From Deltaproteobacteria bacterium (lineage in GTDB: Bacteria; Myxococcota_A; Polyangia; JAAYKL01), in contig JAFGQN010000172.1 in the NCBI GenBank assembly GCA_016935665.1, forward strand, positions 1 to 64,000: a DNA stretch of 64,000 nt. The letters are read 5' to 3'. The position numbers were made by a program, and so were the translations under genes. Shown here one piece after another: positions 1 to 8,846 of the stretch. The notes under the pieces were generated by a model. The model made no database searches, was not told the DNA's origin, and saw only the letters and a program-made list of their open reading frames with translations. Numbering within the stretch: position 1 is the first letter of the stretch; the number at the start of each line of letters is the position of its first letter.

Positions 1-1809
1 CTTTGCCAGGAGGGCGCCGATACCTTTGACTTCGGCGATTTGTTCCGGGGTGGATTCGCCAATGCGCTTGACGCTGCCAAAGTGCCTCAACAGTGCGTTT
101 CGGGTTTTGGGACCCACTTTGGGAATGCGGTCCAGTTTGGATACCAGCGTCTTTTTTCGTCTGGATTTTTCCTGAAATCCATTGGCCAGCCGGTGCGCTT
201 CATCCCTGGCCATGGAGAGCAAAAAGAGCGCTGAGGTTTTCGCTTTAACTTTGATGGGGTTCATTCGGCCGGGTAAAAAGGCGCGATCACTCTCGGCGCT
301 GTCAACACCGCTGCGCTCCTTGGCAAGCGCCACAATGGGCTGGTCGGTGATGTCCAACTCTTTGAGCACCGACAGGGCGATGTTCAGTTGCCCCTTTCCT
401 CCGTCAATGACCAGTAAATCAGGGGCTTCCCAGCCAACTTCATTGGCTTTGGCGCGGGTAAATCGCCGGTGCAGCACTTCGGACATGGCCAGATAGTCGT
501 CGCCCTGAGCCGCGGCTTTCACTTTGTACACTCTGGCTGTTTTACCATCGATGCGACCATTCACCACCGAGCTGATGGCGGCAACGGTGTTGGTTCCGGC
601 GAAGTGAGCGATGTCCACACATTCGATACGTACCGGTGGTTTGGGCAAAAAGAGCAGTTTCTGCACGGTGGAAAGGCGTTCTGCCATATCGTTTTCCTGG
701 CGCATGCGGGATTGAAACACTTCTCTGGCATTGTTATGCGCCATTTTTATCTGGTCCGTCCGCTTGCCGCGGCGGGGCGTATAGACGCGCACTTTTTTTT
801 CCCGCCGTTCACTGAGAATTTCCGACAGTGCACTCAAATCATCCAACACCGTGGGCAGCAGCACTTCATCGGGGATTTTCACATGCGCCGGGTACTGCTG
901 CACCACAAACTGCGACAAAATATCTTCATCGGGAAATTCCTGCTCATTAAAGAAGAAATCCCGTCGCCCTTCCAGTCGTCCCCGCACAATCTGCATCACT
1001 GCGATACACACAAGGTCTCCTTCCCGATACAACCCAATCACATCTCGATCTTCGTTGGAAATTTCGGTAATTTGCTGCGGAGCGATAGTATCTTCGATGG
1101 CCGTAATCTGATCCCGCAGCATCGCTGCCGACTCATATTCCATTCGAGTGGCCGCATCCGTCATCTGCCGGCGCAGTTTGTGAATCAGATCTTCTTTTTT
1201 GCCCTCCAGAAAAAGACGGACAAACTGGATTTGCTGGGTGTATACGTCCTTGTCCACGTCAAGGGTGCAGGGGGCGAGACAACGTTTTATCTGGTACTGA
1301 AGACAGGGGCGGACGCGATTTTGAAAACTGCGATCGCTGCAGGTGCGCAACTTAAAAAAACGGTTCACCAGTTTTAGCGTTTGGCGTGCTCCCGAGGCCG
1401 ATGGATACGGACCGTAATAGTGCGCGTTGTCTTTTTTTTTGGGGCGCCGCACCAGCTCCAGTCTGGGCCATTTCGCAGAAGTATCGAGGCGCAGGCACAA
1501 AAAACTTTTATCGTCCGTGAGACGAATATTGTATCGCGGCATATGCTTCTGGATCAGATTGTATTCCAGAAGAATCGCTTCTTTGTCGGTGGAGGTCACC
1601 ACTGTTTCGATGGTGGAGAGTTTCTGTTGCAGATTTTGAACAAAAAATCGGGTATCTGATGTGGATGGCTGAAAGTATTGACGCACCCGCGCGCGAAGGT
1701 TTTTCGCCTTGCCAACATAGACAATCTTACCTTGCAGATTTTTCATCAGATAGACACCGGGAGAAATCGGTAGATTTTCCAGCAGTTGACTAAGGTCGGC
1801 GTCTTTCAT
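1..1809 (-). CDS. uvrC: UvrC, excinuclease ABC subunit C (3' end cut by window edge)
   Basis: UvrC makes both incisions in the UvrABC nucleotide-excision repair complex in the cytoplasm. Translating the minus strand from ATG at 1809 gives 603 codons open to base 1, so almost the whole usual length (about 600-620 residues) is present and only the extreme C-terminus is missing. The N-terminal GIY-YIG nuclease domain is seen as PGVYLMKN followed by IVYVGKAKNLRARVRQYF. A Cys motif (CLQYQIKRCLAPC) and a UVR helix pair (around RRQMTDAATRMEYESAAMLR) follow. The RNase H-like half contains IECVDIAHFAGT and DLLVIDGGKGQL, and helix-hairpin-helix motifs (IPKVGPKTRNALLRHFGS) run into the edge. No clear Shine-Dalgarno precedes the ATG; the gene lies 74 bp downstream of the HU/IHF gene on the same strand and may be read from its promoter. 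The identity is firm. Confidence 0.95.
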   Translation of the reverse strand, partial: MKDADLSQLLENLPISPGVYLMKNLQGKIVYVGKAKNLRARVRQYFQPSTSDTRFFVQNLQQKLSTIETVVTSTDKEAILLEYNLIQKHMPRYNIRLTDDKSFLCLRLDTSAKWPRLELVRRPKKKDNAHYYGPYPSASGARQTLKLVNRFFKLRTCSDRSFQNRVRPCLQYQIKRCLAPCTLDVDKDVYTQQIQFVRLFLEGKKEDLIHKLRRQMTDAATRMEYESAAMLRDQITAIEDTIAPQQITEISNEDRDVIGLYREGDLVCIAVMQIVRGRLEGRRDFFFNEQEFPDEDILSQFVVQQYPAHVKIPDEVLLPTVLDDLSALSEILSERREKKVRVYTPRRGKRTDQIKMAHNNAREVFQSRMRQENDMAERLSTVQKLLFLPKPPVRIECVDIAHFAGTNTVAAISSVVNGRIDGKTARVYKVKAAAQGDDYLAMSEVLHRRFTRAKANEVGWEAPDLLVIDGGKGQLNIALSVLKELDITDQPIVALAKERSGVDSAESDRAFLPGRMNPIKVKAKTSALFLLSMARDEAHRLANGFQEKSRRKKTLVSKLDRIPKVGPKTRNALLRHFGSVKRIGESTPEQIAEVKGIGALLAK

Positions 1810-1883
1810 GGGAAAAAAATTGAGAACGTCACATGCCCTCTGGTAAACCGTGGCAAGACATCATTGTGTCACTTTTCGTGAGA

Positions 1884-2183
1884 CTACTCGTTTGAATCCG
1901 AATCGTCCACGATATTGACCATCTCCTTGAGTTCCTTGCCCACTTTGAAAAACGGCAATCGTTTGGATGCGACGTGGACAGGAACACCGGTTCGCGGATT
2001 TCGACCGCTGTAGGGTTTGTACTGACGTACCGTGAAACTGCCGAAACCTCTGATTTCAATCCCGTCGCCGTCTTTCAACGCGTCGGTCATGGAATCGAAT
2101 ACACAATTGACGACCAATTCAGCTCTGCTTTTTGTTACGTTCGTTTTGCTCGCAACTGCATCGATAAGCTCTGATTTTGTCAT
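1884..2183 (-). CDS. HU/IHF-family DNA-binding protein
   Basis: This is a 99-residue nucleoid-associated DNA-bending protein that would act as a dimer. The sequence starts MTKSELIDAVASKTNVTKSR, contains the family core GIEIRGFGSFTVR and the beta-arm tip motif GRNPRTG, and then PFFKVGKELKEMVN. The IEIRGFGSF core and the GKELKE helix resemble the IHF beta subunit more than classical HU, but several HU-like proteins of this group share them, so no gene symbol is assigned. The last few residues are an acidic tail (DDSDSNE). A good Shine-Dalgarno (AAGGAG) lies six bases before the ATG. A candidate sigma-70 promoter sits just upstream. IHF-like bending would be relevant to the sigma-54 promoter at 37.85 kb, but that is inference. 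Confidence 0.93.
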   Translation of the reverse strand: MTKSELIDAVASKTNVTKSRAELVVNCVFDSMTDALKDGDGIEIRGFGSFTVRQYKPYSGRNPRTGVPVHVASKRLPFFKVGKELKEMVNIVDDSDSNE

Positions 2184-2212
2184 GGTGCTCCTTACATTTT
2201 TGTGAAGGGTAA

Positions 2213-2241
2213 AACGTATCAGACAACATTCTTTTGGTCAA
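2213..2241 (-). promoter_or_regulatory. Candidate sigma-70 promoter of the HU/IHF gene
   Basis: Read on the minus strand, TTGACC (2241-2236) is followed after 17 bases by TACGTT (2218-2213), preceded by TG one base away (extended -10 form). It lies about 30 bp upstream of the HU/IHF start codon. The -35 is near consensus; the -10 is weak. Confidence 0.4.
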
Positions 2242-2475
2242 CTGCCAGATTAACCGGGATTATTCCCTTTAGGATAATGAATATAAGTTTTTCAGCGGAA
2301 TGTGCAACATATTGTGATTAACCATACAACTTTAAAGCGTTTGTAATTTTGAACCGATATTGCGTGTATATTGTTGGGACTACCCAAAAGAACAATTGAT
2401 TCCAGGCCCGTTATTGCGCTAAATTCAACTTTAAATTTTACGAGAAGGACATCCTCATTTAAGGAGTAAAAGAGC

Positions 2476-5007
2476 ATGAATGATTGGAACAACGATGACC
2501 AGGCAGGAAACGTACCCAGCATTCCCCAGGCACCGGATGGGCCGCAGGCACCCCCAGCAGCCCCTCCCCGGATGGCGCCGAACATGGGGATGCCCATGGA
2601 GGATTTTTCCGATGTCGATACTGATGTAAAAATCAGTGGCGGCAACAAGGGCATGATTATCGCTCTGCTGGCCGCGCTGGTGTTGGGCGGTGTAATCGGG
2701 TTTTTCTGGTGGCAGGATCAATCCGAATTCCAGATGTGGAATGATAAACTGCAGACCGCATTGAAAATCAAGGACGACACGCAGTTTAAAGCCGCGATGC
2801 GCGAGATTATGCAGAATTGCAAGCGTCACGACATTCTGACGCAGGTGGCGTTTGAGCTGGGTGAAATCAAAGATGCTGACGCAGTGGCATTGCTGACCAG
2901 GGCTGTGACCGAGGGGGAGGCTCTGGGCGAAGAGGCCGCCATGGCGCTGGCCAAAATCGACACACCCGATGCGAAAAACGCCGCGGATGCCATTTACGAC
3001 CAGATGATTCAATCTGAGGAGTTGCGTAAAGCCAAATACGCATGGGCGTTGGTTGTATTGGAGGATGAGCGTGGTTTTGGTCCGTTGCTGGAGGCCGTGA
3101 GTCGGCAAATTGTCAGCACGAAAACCATTTCCAATTACGACCCGGACGTCATTGCTCGGATGGGCACCACGGAAAAACTCATCGAGCTGGCGTCTGCTCA
3201 GGATCCCATGCTTAAAATGTATGCTGCCATGGAACTCGGATTCCGCAGCGACAAGGACCCTGTGCCTTCTTTGCTTAAGCTGCTGGGCGATCCCAATAAA
3301 AAAGTGGCGGAAGCGGCTGCCATTTCTCTGGGGCGTACTGCGGATGATCGCGCCGGTAAAGCACTTTTGAACAAGATACAGGAATCTCCCGATATGCTGG
3401 GACCGATTTTGTCTTCTGTGACACAGTCTGTGGGCGCTCCTGGTTTGTCTGCCATCTATAAAAATACAAGTGATCCGTCTATCAAATACAAAATATTGGG
3501 TAAATTAAAAACATTAAATGATCCGCGTTCAGCGGACCTGTTGCTTTCCATTACTGACGAACAATTCCCAGGATCGGATGACAAAGCCAAAATGGAAGGT
3601 GACGAGATCCGCAACCAGGCATTGTGGACGCTGGAAGCGCTGGGCGATCCTCGTATCGCCGAGAAAATGTACGCAAAGACCCAGTGGGAACCCATCGATC
3701 CTGAGAAGATTCCGGATGAGGCGGTTCGCTATCGTCAGGAGGATATGGCTCGTAAGATTGCCAACGGTGTTGTGACCTGGTTTGGAGATGCCAGACCTGA
3801 CAATGCTGCCGATTTCGTTGAGAAAATCTATAAGGATAACGAGCCCTACTCCAACAGCCCGGAATGTGCGAAGCGCGTCAAAGTGGATATTGGCCCGTTG
3901 ATGGATGCCATGGGCAAAATTGGTGACACGCGGTTTTGCAAAATTGTTGAGCCTTTCCTTACTAAAGACGAAGGTTTCTTCTCTCAGGCCGCGTCCATGG
4001 CGCTGGGCCGTTTGAAATGCCCGGGCACCGCGAAAGCATTTGGCAATATGATGGTAATGACGAAAGAAGAGCGCAAAGAAGACAAGTTCTCCACGCTTAT
4101 TGAAAGTCGCGACTGGCAAATGGAAGGCCGGCTGCAGGAACGTCGTAACTCCATTATCGCTTCCCGCTTCCTCGGCGATCCTTCTTTGGCAGAAACACTC
4201 ATGGATATCGCGATGGATCCGGTTGATGATCCGGAGCTTCGCGCTGAAGCGTCTAATTCTCTGGCGTATGTTGCAGACGACAAGGCGATGGATTTGATTT
4301 TAGAAAAGGTGAAAGACAATGCTCTGGATGTGGTAGCCCGTGCTTCTCTCATTAAAGGACTCTGGCACAATCCGTCCAAAAATGCAGTTGAAGCCATGAT
4401 GTCTCTGTTGGAGGGTCAGGGAAATGATGAGTTTGTTAAAGCTGCGGCCATCGTTGTGGGTGAAGCCGGTCTTCCCGAATACGAAGAACGCCTGAATAAA
4501 TTGTTGGATCACGCCGATGAAAACCGTCGTCGAGGCGCGGTGATGGCTATTCTGTTGGGCGGAAATCTCGATCGTCTGGACAGAATATTGGAACTGTTGA
4601 ATGATACCGAATCGAAACTGGTTATTCGTGAATGGTATCAGAGTCATCCGGTGTATCTGTCGGAGTCCATTTTTAAATCCAAACGGATTTACAAACGACT
4701 GCGTATCGCCGATGCAATTGTTGAGAAAACCCAGCGTTTGGGCGATCCTATTATGTGGCCCTGGAAATATCTTATGGATCGTCTCGAAAAAGGTTGGGAG
4801 ACGTCCCCCGGTGGGTTGACCACATTGCAGGTTCGCCAGCATCTGGTGAAAGACGTGAAGGAAGATGCGGAGAACAGAAAACTGGCAGCGGAGATACTTC
4901 GTGGTATGAACGAACGCGGTTATTTGCTGGCCCTCCAGGCTGGACAGGGTGAGGCGGCGGAAGTGGCGCGTAAAGTGGTTTACTCCATGAACCAGAGCAC
5001 CCGATAG
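2476..5007 (+). CDS. Membrane-anchored HEAT-repeat protein
   Basis: The 843-residue product has a short N-terminal Pro/Ala/Met-rich stretch (residues about 13-42), one strongly hydrophobic segment at about 60-79 (IIALLAALVLGGVIGFFWW), and a long C-terminal part made of repeated helix pairs. Examples are the stretches around ADAVALLTRAVTEGEALGEE, DPVPSLLKLLGDPNKKVAEA and DPELRAEASNSLAYVADDKA, typical of HEAT/PBS-lyase-type repeats. The family serves as protein-protein interaction scaffolds. The N-terminus would be cytoplasmic and the repeat solenoid periplasmic if it is a type II membrane protein. No catalytic motif was seen. The ATG follows GGAGTAAAAGAGC. It heads a same-strand run with the TMxGxP protein and the PP2C phosphatase, which hints at a structural or signalling role. 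The specific function is unknown. Confidence 0.85.
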   Translation: MNDWNNDDQAGNVPSIPQAPDGPQAPPAAPPRMAPNMGMPMEDFSDVDTDVKISGGNKGMIIALLAALVLGGVIGFFWWQDQSEFQMWNDKLQTALKIKDDTQFKAAMREIMQNCKRHDILTQVAFELGEIKDADAVALLTRAVTEGEALGEEAAMALAKIDTPDAKNAADAIYDQMIQSEELRKAKYAWALVVLEDERGFGPLLEAVSRQIVSTKTISNYDPDVIARMGTTEKLIELASAQDPMLKMYAAMELGFRSDKDPVPSLLKLLGDPNKKVAEAAAISLGRTADDRAGKALLNKIQESPDMLGPILSSVTQSVGAPGLSAIYKNTSDPSIKYKILGKLKTLNDPRSADLLLSITDEQFPGSDDKAKMEGDEIRNQALWTLEALGDPRIAEKMYAKTQWEPIDPEKIPDEAVRYRQEDMARKIANGVVTWFGDARPDNAADFVEKIYKDNEPYSNSPECAKRVKVDIGPLMDAMGKIGDTRFCKIVEPFLTKDEGFFSQAASMALGRLKCPGTAKAFGNMMVMTKEERKEDKFSTLIESRDWQMEGRLQERRNSIIASRFLGDPSLAETLMDIAMDPVDDPELRAEASNSLAYVADDKAMDLILEKVKDNALDVVARASLIKGLWHNPSKNAVEAMMSLLEGQGNDEFVKAAAIVVGEAGLPEYEERLNKLLDHADENRRRGAVMAILLGGNLDRLDRILELLNDTESKLVIREWYQSHPVYLSESIFKSKRIYKRLRIADAIVEKTQRLGDPIMWPWKYLMDRLEKGWETSPGGLTTLQVRQHLVKDVKEDAENRKLAAEILRGMNERGYLLALQAGQGEAAEVARKVVYSMNQSTR

Positions 5008-5081
5008 AAACACTCCGAGTCTCGGATTTCCTTTCTTTATTTTCATCCCCTCAAATAGACAATAAATCCATTCCATTGTAG

Positions 5082-5098
5082 ATTTGCATTGTGCAAAT
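5082..5098. promoter_or_regulatory. 17-bp inverted repeat, possible operator
   Basis: ATTTGCA, a 3-base spacer, then TGCAAAT: perfect 7-bp arms located 46 bp upstream of the ATG of the TMxGxP-motif gene. The position fits a transcription-factor site. No matching regulator is identified. Confidence 0.3.
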
Positions 5099-5144
5099 TC
5101 GTAAAGTCGGGCTACAGTAGGTGCCCAAAAGAAGGAGTTTTACT

Positions 5145-6077
5145 ATGGGTAAAACCATGTTCGGAATACCTGGCGTAAATGAAAAGAGTCAGTCCGGTGG
5201 TGCGATCGCACCCAAGGGAACTCCTGGGAGTACTTCTGTGGGAAAGGGTTCTGGCGGCAGATCCCAATCCGGTGGTCAAAATCAGAAGTGGCAGCCTCCT
5301 GCTAAAGAGAAGGCGCCAATGGCGAAGCCTGCAATGGCGAAGCCTTCTCCCGCCGGACAATCTATGATTTCTCCGGGGCGTACAACGACGCGCAAAAAAA
5401 GCGAAGCCAGCAGGACCATGTTTGGCATGCCTGCGCTTAATCTTCCGACAAAGCAAGCGGACGCTGCAACCGACAAAGAACTGGAAGTGGCGGCGACGGC
5501 AGCGACCGAGGCACCTCCTCCCGCAGAAATCGAAAAAACTATAAATGAGACTCCCTCCGGGGCAGCGGAGAGTGTCGTCAATGATAAGAGCGATGCGTAT
5601 GGCGCGACAATGCTAGGCGTGCCCGCAGTCACCGATGAAATGGTACAGACGGCGGTTGCAGAGCAGGCAGCGACTGAGTCTTCGGGGGCTGCGGAAGCGT
5701 CCGCTCAGGGAGTCGCATCGGATGTTGTGGATGCATCATTGGATTCCGTGGGGGTGTCCGGCAAGGCGTCCTCTCAAAGTTCAGTGATGGCCAAAACGAT
5801 GATTCAACAGGCTGCGGTTGAACCTGCGGCAGATGAAGTGGACGCGGCGTTGGATGCGGATGCCAATAAAACCGATGAAAATGTTATCATTGAAGAAGAG
5901 GAGACCTTGTCTGAAGATGATGATTCCGCACCCGAGGCTGCTTCCGCGGTTCAGGTGTCTCCCGTTGTTGTTCCATCAGGCGGACCATCCAAAGGATTGG
6001 TGGTTGGTCTGGTTATCGGTATATTATTAATGTTAAGTGCCATTGGATTTGTGGCCTGGAAGTTTTTATTCAGTTAA
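5145..6077 (+). CDS. Tail-anchored low-complexity protein with repeated TMxGxP motifs
   Basis: The 310-residue product is low-complexity and rich in Ala, Ser, Gly, Glu and Asp, with one C-terminal hydrophobic segment at about 284-307 and only a few residues after it, the layout of a tail-anchored protein facing the cytoplasm. A short motif recurs: KTMFGIP at 3-9, RTMFGMP at 90-96, ATMLGVP at 154-160 and a degenerate KTMIQQA at 217-223. The spacing is irregular and the linkers are disordered-looking. An in-frame GTG exists at 5121, but the ATG at 5145 is preferred because GAAGGAG lies eight bases before it. The PP2C phosphatase starts 12 bp downstream, so the two are probably co-transcribed. 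The conserved threonines are candidate phosphorylation or FHA-docking sites; that is inference. No enzymatic domain is visible. Confidence 0.75.
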   Translation: MGKTMFGIPGVNEKSQSGGAIAPKGTPGSTSVGKGSGGRSQSGGQNQKWQPPAKEKAPMAKPAMAKPSPAGQSMISPGRTTTRKKSEASRTMFGMPALNLPTKQADAATDKELEVAATAATEAPPPAEIEKTINETPSGAAESVVNDKSDAYGATMLGVPAVTDEMVQTAVAEQAATESSGAAEASAQGVASDVVDASLDSVGVSGKASSQSSVMAKTMIQQAAVEPAADEVDAALDADANKTDENVIIEEEETLSEDDDSAPEAASAVQVSPVVVPSGGPSKGLVVGLVIGILLMLSAIGFVAWKFLFS

Positions 6078-6089
6078 GCGAGGTTCCCT

Positions 6090-6857
6090 TTGAGTATGCC
6101 AGTTCAAGTTGCCGGCGAAACAGATGTCGGCCAAAAGCGCAATCATAACGAAGACACCTTTTCCATCAACGAAAGCGAAGCCCTGTTCGTCGTTTGTGAC
6201 GGCATGGGTGGACACGCCTCAGGTGAAGTCGCCAGTCAGATGGCGGTGGAAACAATTAGAACCTTCTTTAAAGACACAAGGGACGATCCGGAAGTGACCT
6301 GGCCCTACAAAATGGATCGTTCCCGGCAGTATGAGGAAAACAGGCTGACCACTGCGATAAAGTACGCCAATGTTCGGATCTTTGAGTCGGCGAAGAAGGA
6401 GCCCAAATTTCATGGCATGGGAACAACGATTACAGCATTGTATTTTATAGAAGATGGTGTGTATCGGGCCCATGTGGGTGACAGCCGCATTTATCGCTTT
6501 CGGGAAGGCGAGTACGAACAAATCAGCGAAGATCACTCTCTGCTCAACGACTATATAAAAATGAAGAAGTTGACACCGGAAGAGATTGCGTCTTTTCCTC
6601 ACAAAAATGTGATTGTCCGTGCGCTGGGAATGAAAGAATCGGTGAAAGTGGATGTGGTGATGGAGAAACCCAAGAGCGGCGACATATACCTGATGTGCTC
6701 CGATGGCTTGAGCGATGAAGTCTCCGATGAAAAAATGGCGGAGATTCTGGCCGCCCATGGCTCAGACGTGCAATCATCCTGCCATGCATTGGTGGAGGAA
6801 GCGAATCGCAACGGCGGTCACGATAATATTACGGTCGTTTTGGTTCGGGTCCCATGA
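6090..6857 (+). CDS. PP2C-family Ser/Thr protein phosphatase
   Basis: A 255-residue metal-dependent phosphatase of the bacterial Stp/PrpC type, expected to dephosphorylate Ser/Thr phosphoproteins in the cytoplasm. Key motifs are present in order: GQKRNHNED near residue 20, the metal-binding VCDGMGGHASGE at about 34-45, GMGTTITAL, HVGDSRIYR, EDHSLLNDY, MCSDGLSDEV and GGHDNITVVLV. It is a stand-alone catalytic domain with no transmembrane segment. The start is either TTG at 6090 (six bases after GCGAGG) or ATG at 6096; the TTG has the better spacing. It follows the TMxGxP gene by 12 bp. It is the only PP2C phosphatase in the window, while two Hanks kinases lie at 25-29 kb, so it could oppose them, but this is not shown by the sequence. 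Confidence 0.93.
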   Translation: MSMPVQVAGETDVGQKRNHNEDTFSINESEALFVVCDGMGGHASGEVASQMAVETIRTFFKDTRDDPEVTWPYKMDRSRQYEENRLTTAIKYANVRIFESAKKEPKFHGMGTTITALYFIEDGVYRAHVGDSRIYRFREGEYEQISEDHSLLNDYIKMKKLTPEEIASFPHKNVIVRALGMKESVKVDVVMEKPKSGDIYLMCSDGLSDEVSDEKMAEILAAHGSDVQSSCHALVEEANRNGGHDNITVVLVRVP

Positions 6858-6896
6858 GGGGATGGTGGTTCCTCAAGTTCAGGGAACAGGCCAGGT

Positions 6897-8570
6897 ATGA
6901 AGCAACCTCCCAATAGAGCAACCATCCGATTTTTAAAAGCCTACCTGACTGCCCTGTGGATTCTCATTTCATACGGCTGGTTTTTCTTTAAAGTGCGTCT
7001 TTTTGGCGCCGACTATCGATTGGAGCATATTGGCAAGGTGCATCAGCGGGCGGCTGTGCGCATCGAGAAAACGATTTTGGAATTGCAGGGATTGTTTATA
7101 AAGGTGGGGCAATTGTTCAGTATCATGACCAATTTTTTGCCGTCCACTTTTCGAAAGGGTCTCGAAAATCTGCAGGACGCTGTTCCCGCAAGGCCGTACG
7201 ACCAGATCCATCGACAAGTCGAATTGGAACTGGGGAGCCCACCGGAATCGCTGTTTGCGTCGTTCAGCACGACACCTATCGCTTCGGCCTCTTTGGGGCA
7301 GGTGCATGAGGCCATGACCATTGAAGGCGAGCGAGTCGCAGTTAAAGTGCGTCACCTGAACGTTGAGAATGTGGCCAAAGCGGATTTGAGAACCATCTGG
7401 CGCATTTTACAGCTGGTGAAGCGCTTTGTACGTGTGCGCGGGCTGGACAATTATTATTACGAAATCAAGGCCATGGTGCTGGACGAGTTGGATTTCAACA
7501 AGGAAATGGGGTACCTGGAGGCTATTGCTGACAATTTTAAAGATAACGATACAGTTGTGTTTCCATCTGTTTATAAGGAGCTGTCGGGAACACGCGTGTT
7601 AACCCTCAGTTATTTGAGCGGCCATAAAATTTCAGATGTGGAAAAACTTAACGCTGCCGGTTTGGATCTGCATCAGATTTCCACAAATCTGCTTACGGCG
7701 TATTGTCAGATGATTTTTGTGGACGGCATGTATCACGCGGACCCGCATCCCGGGAATGTGCTGGTACAGGAGAACGGCCAGATTGTTCTATTGGATTTTG
7801 GAGCGGTGGGCTTTTTAAGTTCGGAAATGCGCTCCGGGCTGAGCGCGTTGATGGAATCCATTATCAAGGCGGATGAGGAGCAGTTGCTGCGATCACTGAA
7901 GACTATGGGATTTTTACGCATTGGTACCCATCAGGCGGATGCGGCCGCAAAGGTAATTGAGCATTTTCATCGAAAATTTCAGGAAGAAATCAAGGTGACG
8001 GATTTCTCATTTTCCTCCATTCACGTGGATACCGGCAAGGGGCTTGAGCATTTGGCCGATCTCAAAGAGATGAATGTTGGTATTCGGGAACTCACCAGTG
8101 CGTTTCACATGCCCAGAGAATGGGTGCTTTTGGAGCGGACGGCGTTGCAGCTTACGGGTATCTGCAGTCAGCTGGATCCTTCGCTTTCGCCCACATCCAT
8201 CATACGCCCCTATTTGGAAGAGTTTGTGCTGGGCAAGGATACCGATTGGTCGCAGATGCTGTTTGACGTGACCCGGGAAAAAGTGCTGTCGTTTTTGTCC
8301 CTGCCAAAATTGATTGACAAATTCATCCACCAACTCCTGATGGGCAAGTTGTCCGTTAAGGTGGAAAATCTAAAACAACCCGGGATGTTGATTTATCTGG
8401 GACTGCAGCAGCTTTCCTTTGCACTGCTGGCGGCAACCGGTTTTGGGGCAAGTTTGTATTTTGATTATCGCGGCATGACACAGCGCGCCGATTACAGTCT
8501 TTGGACAACAGGTGTATTTTTATTTTTTATGCTGGTGTCCATGTTTCGGTCCCGTCGATTTAAAAAATAA
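6897..8570 (+). CDS. AarF/UbiB (ABC1) family atypical kinase-like protein
   Basis: The 557-residue protein carries the ABC1/ADCK/UbiB signatures: the KxGQ motif (FIKVGQLFS near residue 67), the Ala-rich loop in ASASLGQVHEA near 130 in place of a glycine-rich loop, the ATP-binding Lys in VAVKVRH near 148, HADPHPGNVLV near 280 and LLDFGAVG near 298. Two hydrophobic stretches at the C-terminus (around LSFALLAATGFGASLYF and LWTTGVFLFFMLVSMF) would anchor it in the inner membrane, as in UbiB. Family members assist ubiquinone biosynthesis or lipid transport, but no ubi gene is nearby, so a quinone role is only possible. It begins 39 bp after the PP2C stop. No strong Shine-Dalgarno was seen. Confidence 0.9.
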   Translation: MKQPPNRATIRFLKAYLTALWILISYGWFFFKVRLFGADYRLEHIGKVHQRAAVRIEKTILELQGLFIKVGQLFSIMTNFLPSTFRKGLENLQDAVPARPYDQIHRQVELELGSPPESLFASFSTTPIASASLGQVHEAMTIEGERVAVKVRHLNVENVAKADLRTIWRILQLVKRFVRVRGLDNYYYEIKAMVLDELDFNKEMGYLEAIADNFKDNDTVVFPSVYKELSGTRVLTLSYLSGHKISDVEKLNAAGLDLHQISTNLLTAYCQMIFVDGMYHADPHPGNVLVQENGQIVLLDFGAVGFLSSEMRSGLSALMESIIKADEEQLLRSLKTMGFLRIGTHQADAAAKVIEHFHRKFQEEIKVTDFSFSSIHVDTGKGLEHLADLKEMNVGIRELTSAFHMPREWVLLERTALQLTGICSQLDPSLSPTSIIRPYLEEFVLGKDTDWSQMLFDVTREKVLSFLSLPKLIDKFIHQLLMGKLSVKVENLKQPGMLIYLGLQQLSFALLAATGFGASLYFDYRGMTQRADYSLWTTGVFLFFMLVSMFRSRRFKK

Positions 8571-8846
8571 CGTCCAGCCATCGTGTTAGACCTGTTGTTT
8601 TGGGCATCTCTTGTGGCAAAGAAGTTGACCTTGGCAATGTCAATTTCATATCGTTGTTTTGAACAATGATATTCTGTGCGTTTGTTCAGCGAAAAAAAGT
8701 ATGTTCAGTAGAGCAGTTTCTTCTTTTTTTAACTATACTTACGACATTAATGGCAAGCGGTTTTTTTGTGCTAAGATTATGTCTTTACCGGATTTTTTTA
8801 GGCATACTGACTCCGGAGAGGCTGCCAACACGAAGAGAAGGACACT

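Noticed and set aside
469-1377. 302-residue plus-strand frame inside uvrC
   Set aside because: The minus strand encodes UvrC across the whole region; the plus frame has no domain.
2455-3108. Minus-strand frame opposite the HEAT-repeat gene
   Set aside because: It is antisense to a long clear coding frame and has a random-looking sequence.
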